A DNA stretch of 64,000 nucleotides from Allobranchiibius huperziae (GTDB lineage: Bacteria > Actinomycetota > Actinomycetes > Actinomycetales > Dermatophilaceae), in NCBI RefSeq assembly GCF_013410455.1, contig NZ_JACCFW010000001.1, forward strand, positions 2,124,929 to 2,188,928, in the 5' to 3' direction. The position numbers and the translations under genes are program-made. The notes under the pieces were generated by a model. That model searched no databases. It saw only the letters and a list, made by a program, of their open reading frames with translations, and had not been told where the DNA came from. Position 1 is the first letter of the stretch. Every line of letters begins with the position of its first letter. This document shows, one piece after another, positions 62,302 through 64,000 of the stretch.

Positions 62302-63090
62302 ATGTCGGCGACACCCACACCCGCGAAGAAGAGCCGGTTCTCCCGGAAGAAGAAGAACGAGGCCTCCGGAGCGACGGCGGTCGACGGGGGCGAGCCGGGG
62401 CGGATCGCACAGATCAAGACCCTCTACACGCTCGCGAGCAAGCAGAACCCGCGGATCCCGCTCTACCTGATCGGTGCGTTCCTGCTCGGGTTCGTCGTGC
62501 TCCTGGTGATCGGTATCGCGATCCAGCACCCGATCTACCTGGGCATCCTCGGTGTCTTCCTCGGCGTCATTCTGGCGATGCTGCTCTTCGGGCGGTTGGC
62601 GCAGAAGGCGGCGTACGGACAGCTCGAAGGGCAGCCCGGCGCGACGAGCGCGGCGATGAGCGGTCTGCGCAAAGGCTGGTACTACGAGCAGGAGCCCGTG
62701 GCCGCTGACTCCGGTCGGGCGCGCAAGATGAGCGAGATGCAGAACGCCGCCATGGTCTTCCGCGCCGTCGGTCGCGCCGGCGTGGTGCTCGTCGGCGAAG
62801 GCCCGCGCGGTGGCGCGACGAAGTTGCTGGAGTCCGAGCGCAAGCGGGTCTCGCGGGTGTCGGGACCGGAGGTGCCGGTGCACACGATGCGCGTCGGTGA
62901 GGGTGACGACGCCGTGGCGGTGAGCAAGCTGACCGCCACGATGACCAAGCTGCCCAAGAAGCTCACCGATGCCGAGGTGCAGGCCGTCAACAAGCGGCTG
63001 CGGGCGCTCGGCGGCGTGAAGCCCCCGATCCCCAAGGGCATGGACCCGCGCGCGGCGCGGCCGGACCGCAAGTCGGCCCGCGGCCGCTGA
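62302..63090 (+). CDS. DUF4191 membrane protein
   Basis: The 262-residue protein has a Lys/Ser-rich N-terminus (RFSRKKKNEA), two membrane helices (about 52-72 and 80-98), and a ~160-residue cytoplasmic domain with GLRKGWYYEQEPVA and GVVLVGEGPRG. It is a conserved actinobacterial family, normally next to lipA; function unknown. Five bases separate it from lipA. Confidence 0.88.
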   Translation: MSATPTPAKKSRFSRKKKNEASGATAVDGGEPGRIAQIKTLYTLASKQNPRIPLYLIGAFLLGFVVLLVIGIAIQHPIYLGILGVFLGVILAMLLFGRLAQKAAYGQLEGQPGATSAAMSGLRKGWYYEQEPVAADSGRARKMSEMQNAAMVFRAVGRAGVVLVGEGPRGGATKLLESERKRVSRVSGPEVPVHTMRVGEGDDAVAVSKLTATMTKLPKKLTDAEVQAVNKRLRALGGVKPPIPKGMDPRAARPDRKSARGR

Positions 63091-63220
63091 CGGAGCGCGT
63101 AGCGCAGGTTGGAGGGCGAGCGCAGCGAGTCATCCGGCCGAAGCGGAGTGCGGAGGCAGCGGCCGCAGAAAGAACAGCCGCTGCTCGTATGACCAGCCGC
63201 TGACGTGGGCGACGCTTCGG

Positions 63221-63334
63221 GCCGAGCGGGCCACAACGAGCGCGTACGCCATGTGAACTGGAACGTTTGGAGCCGAGCGGGCCATAACGAGCGCCTACGC
63301 CATGTGAACTGGTCCGTTTCGGGCCGAGCGGGCC
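63221..63334. repeat. three copies of the CCGAGCGGGCC-NN-AACGAG repeat
   Basis: Copies begin at 63221, 63272 and 63313, each reading GCCGAGCGGGCC-NN-AACGAGCG. The stretches between them also repeat (TACGCCATGTGAACTGG). The gap between DUF4191 and the RDD gene is otherwise empty. Two more copies of the core lie at 36929-37000. Confidence 0.8.
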
Positions 63335-63352
63335 CAAACGAGCGATCAACCC

Positions 63353-63802
63353 TCAGCGCGTACGGACCAGGATGGTGCGCGCGAGCTTGTCGTGCAGCCC
63401 GCGCTGGTCGGTGTCGAAGATGAGCGCCGGGATGACCACGCAGAGCAGCACCGCGCGGATGATCGCGGCGACCGGCCCGGCGACCGCACCGTCGAGGCGG
63501 GTGACGCGTACGCCGACGATCCAGTGACCGATCGTCGAGCCCACGACCCCGACGAGCAGGATGTTCTCGACCGCGAAGACCAGCAGGGGCGCGAAACCGG
63601 AACTGCCCGACCCTCCCCAGCGGTAGCCGAGCAATCCGGCGGCGATCACGCTGCACAGCGCCCAGTCGATAATGAGGGCGAGGACGCGCGGCCCGAGACG
63701 AGCCACGGAGGTGACGCCCGACTCGGCACACCCGAAGCGCTTGCCCGGCCACCCGGTGTCGGCGGCGGGCTCCGTGGACGGTGAGGACTGGGGGGATGCC
63801 AC
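63353..63802 (-). CDS. RDD-family membrane protein
   Basis: A 149-residue protein with an N-terminal GWPGKRFG motif and about three to four membrane helices. The RDD-type charge pattern (RVLALIIDWALC; FDTDQRGLHDKLA near the end) is visible. RDD proteins are common, mostly unassigned, and this one precedes glnA in many actinobacteria. The GTG at 63802 has TACGCT six bases upstream. Confidence 0.88.
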   Translation of the reverse strand: MASPQSSPSTEPAADTGWPGKRFGCAESGVTSVARLGPRVLALIIDWALCSVIAAGLLGYRWGGSGSSGFAPLLVFAVENILLVGVVGSTIGHWIVGVRVTRLDGAVAGPVAAIIRAVLLCVVIPALIFDTDQRGLHDKLARTILVRTR

Positions 63803-63808
63803 CCGGTC

Positions 63809-63814
63809 AGCGTA
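63809..63814 (-). promoter_or_regulatory. -10 box of the RDD gene
   Basis: TACGCT on the minus strand with six bases to the GTG. Confidence 0.6.
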
Positions 63815-63853
63815 ATGACCACGGTCCGGGTCCTGAGACCGGCATCCCAGCGT

Positions 63854-63891
63854 GTAACACCGGCGAAACGCTTCAGTCATGGGCGGGTAAT
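63854..63891 (+). promoter_or_regulatory. GlnR box upstream of glnA
   Basis: Four 5-bp sites with 6-bp spacers: GTAAC (63854), GAAAC (63865), GTCAT (63876), GTAAT (63887). The first pair matches the GlnR consensus gTnAC-n6-GaAAC exactly and the second pair partly. It lies upstream of a -10 box and of the glnA start, so GlnR control of glutamine synthetase is likely. Confidence 0.7.
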
Positions 63892-63901
63892 CGCGGTCCG
63901 C

Positions 63902-63907
63902 TAGGTT
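63902..63907 (+). promoter_or_regulatory. -10 box of glnA
   Basis: TAGGTT about 11 bp after the GlnR box; transcription would begin near 63914 with a ~60-nt leader. A -35 is not clear, as expected for an activated promoter. Confidence 0.55.
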
Positions 63908-63974
63908 CGACGCACCGCGCGTGGGTCTGCCAGCTGACGGCGCGCGGCCATTTTTCCAAAGCCATGGAGGTTTC

Positions 63975-64000
63975 ATGTTCAACACCAGCGATGAGGTCCT
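63975..64000 (+). CDS. glnA: glutamine synthetase type I, start only
   Basis: Only eight codons are in the window: MFNTSDEV, the typical N-terminus of actinobacterial glutamine synthetase I. GGAGG lies four bases before the ATG. The GlnR box upstream and the neighbouring RDD gene support the call. The rest of the gene is outside the window. Confidence 0.75.

Overview
The window is a gene-dense, very GC-rich stretch of a bacterial chromosome. Nearly every gene it carries is a conserved chromosomal gene of Actinomycetota: the metF / polyprenyl synthase / Rv2175c / pknL / class II DAHP synthase block, the trpD / ctaE / qcrCAB block, ctaC-ctaD-ctaF, the adoK / HesB / glycerate kinase block, DUF3043, DUF4191, DUF3040, DUF456, DUF7455, and lipB-lipA next to an RDD protein and glnA. 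Much of this order matches Mycobacterium tuberculosis (roughly Rv2172c to Rv2205c) and Streptomyces. The gene set fits a Micrococcales-type actinobacterium, but the species cannot be named from the sequence alone. I see no phage, insertion sequence, CRISPR array, rRNA or tRNA.

Layout. 1-5.3 kb: a flavin monooxygenase cut by the window edge, topoisomerase IV subunit ParE, and small DUF proteins. 5.4-12 kb: a HEPN-domain gene under a LexA box, MetF, a polyprenyl diphosphate synthase, the Rv2175c/PknL pair, and DAHP synthase. 12-16 kb: two hypothetical genes, PlsC, an esterase and a small membrane protein. 15.5-20.3 kb: a tightly overlapping minus-strand operon (SRPBCC protein, ArsA-like ATPase with a frameshift, a Cys-rich protein, two ROK sugar kinases, an endonuclease/phosphatase-fold protein). 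20.3-25.2 kb: a metalloprotease-like lipoprotein, a DEDDh-exonuclease/GIY-YIG fusion, TrpD and a receiver-domain protein. 25.4-34.4 kb: the cytochrome bcc-aa3 genes in two facing groups, ctaE-qcrCAB (+) and ctaCDF (-), separated by strong terminator structures and one oxidoreductase gene. 34.5-41.8 kb: aat, adoK, an HesB iron-sulfur carrier, glycerate kinase, an M50 peptidase, an RpiR regulator with an EamA exporter, and a Xi-class GST. 41.8-47.3 kb: an M20 dipeptidase, DUF3043, malic enzyme, a degenerate CobU and GcvT. 47.4-55.8 kb: PepA, lipoamide dehydrogenase, the E2 acyltransferase, and an ABC exporter. 55.8-64 kb: an atypical Ser/Thr kinase, two citrate synthases (one with an N-terminal helix-turn-helix), LipB, LipA, DUF4191, an RDD protein and the first codons of glnA behind a GlnR box.

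Functional links. Lipoate made by LipB and LipA is the cofactor of the E2 protein (two lipoyl domains) reoxidised by Lpd, and of the glycine cleavage system that contains GcvT. QcrCAB and CtaCDEF form the terminal respiratory chain. The HesB-type carrier could supply clusters to LipA or QcrA.

The most informative non-coding signals are these. (1) A TAnnnT -10 box lies 6-7 nt before the start codon of about 23 genes, implying leaderless mRNAs and fixing their starts. (2) There is a perfect LexA box on a promoter. (3) A four-part GlnR box precedes glnA. (4) Several small intergenic repeat/palindrome elements are present, two of which recur at distant places in the window.
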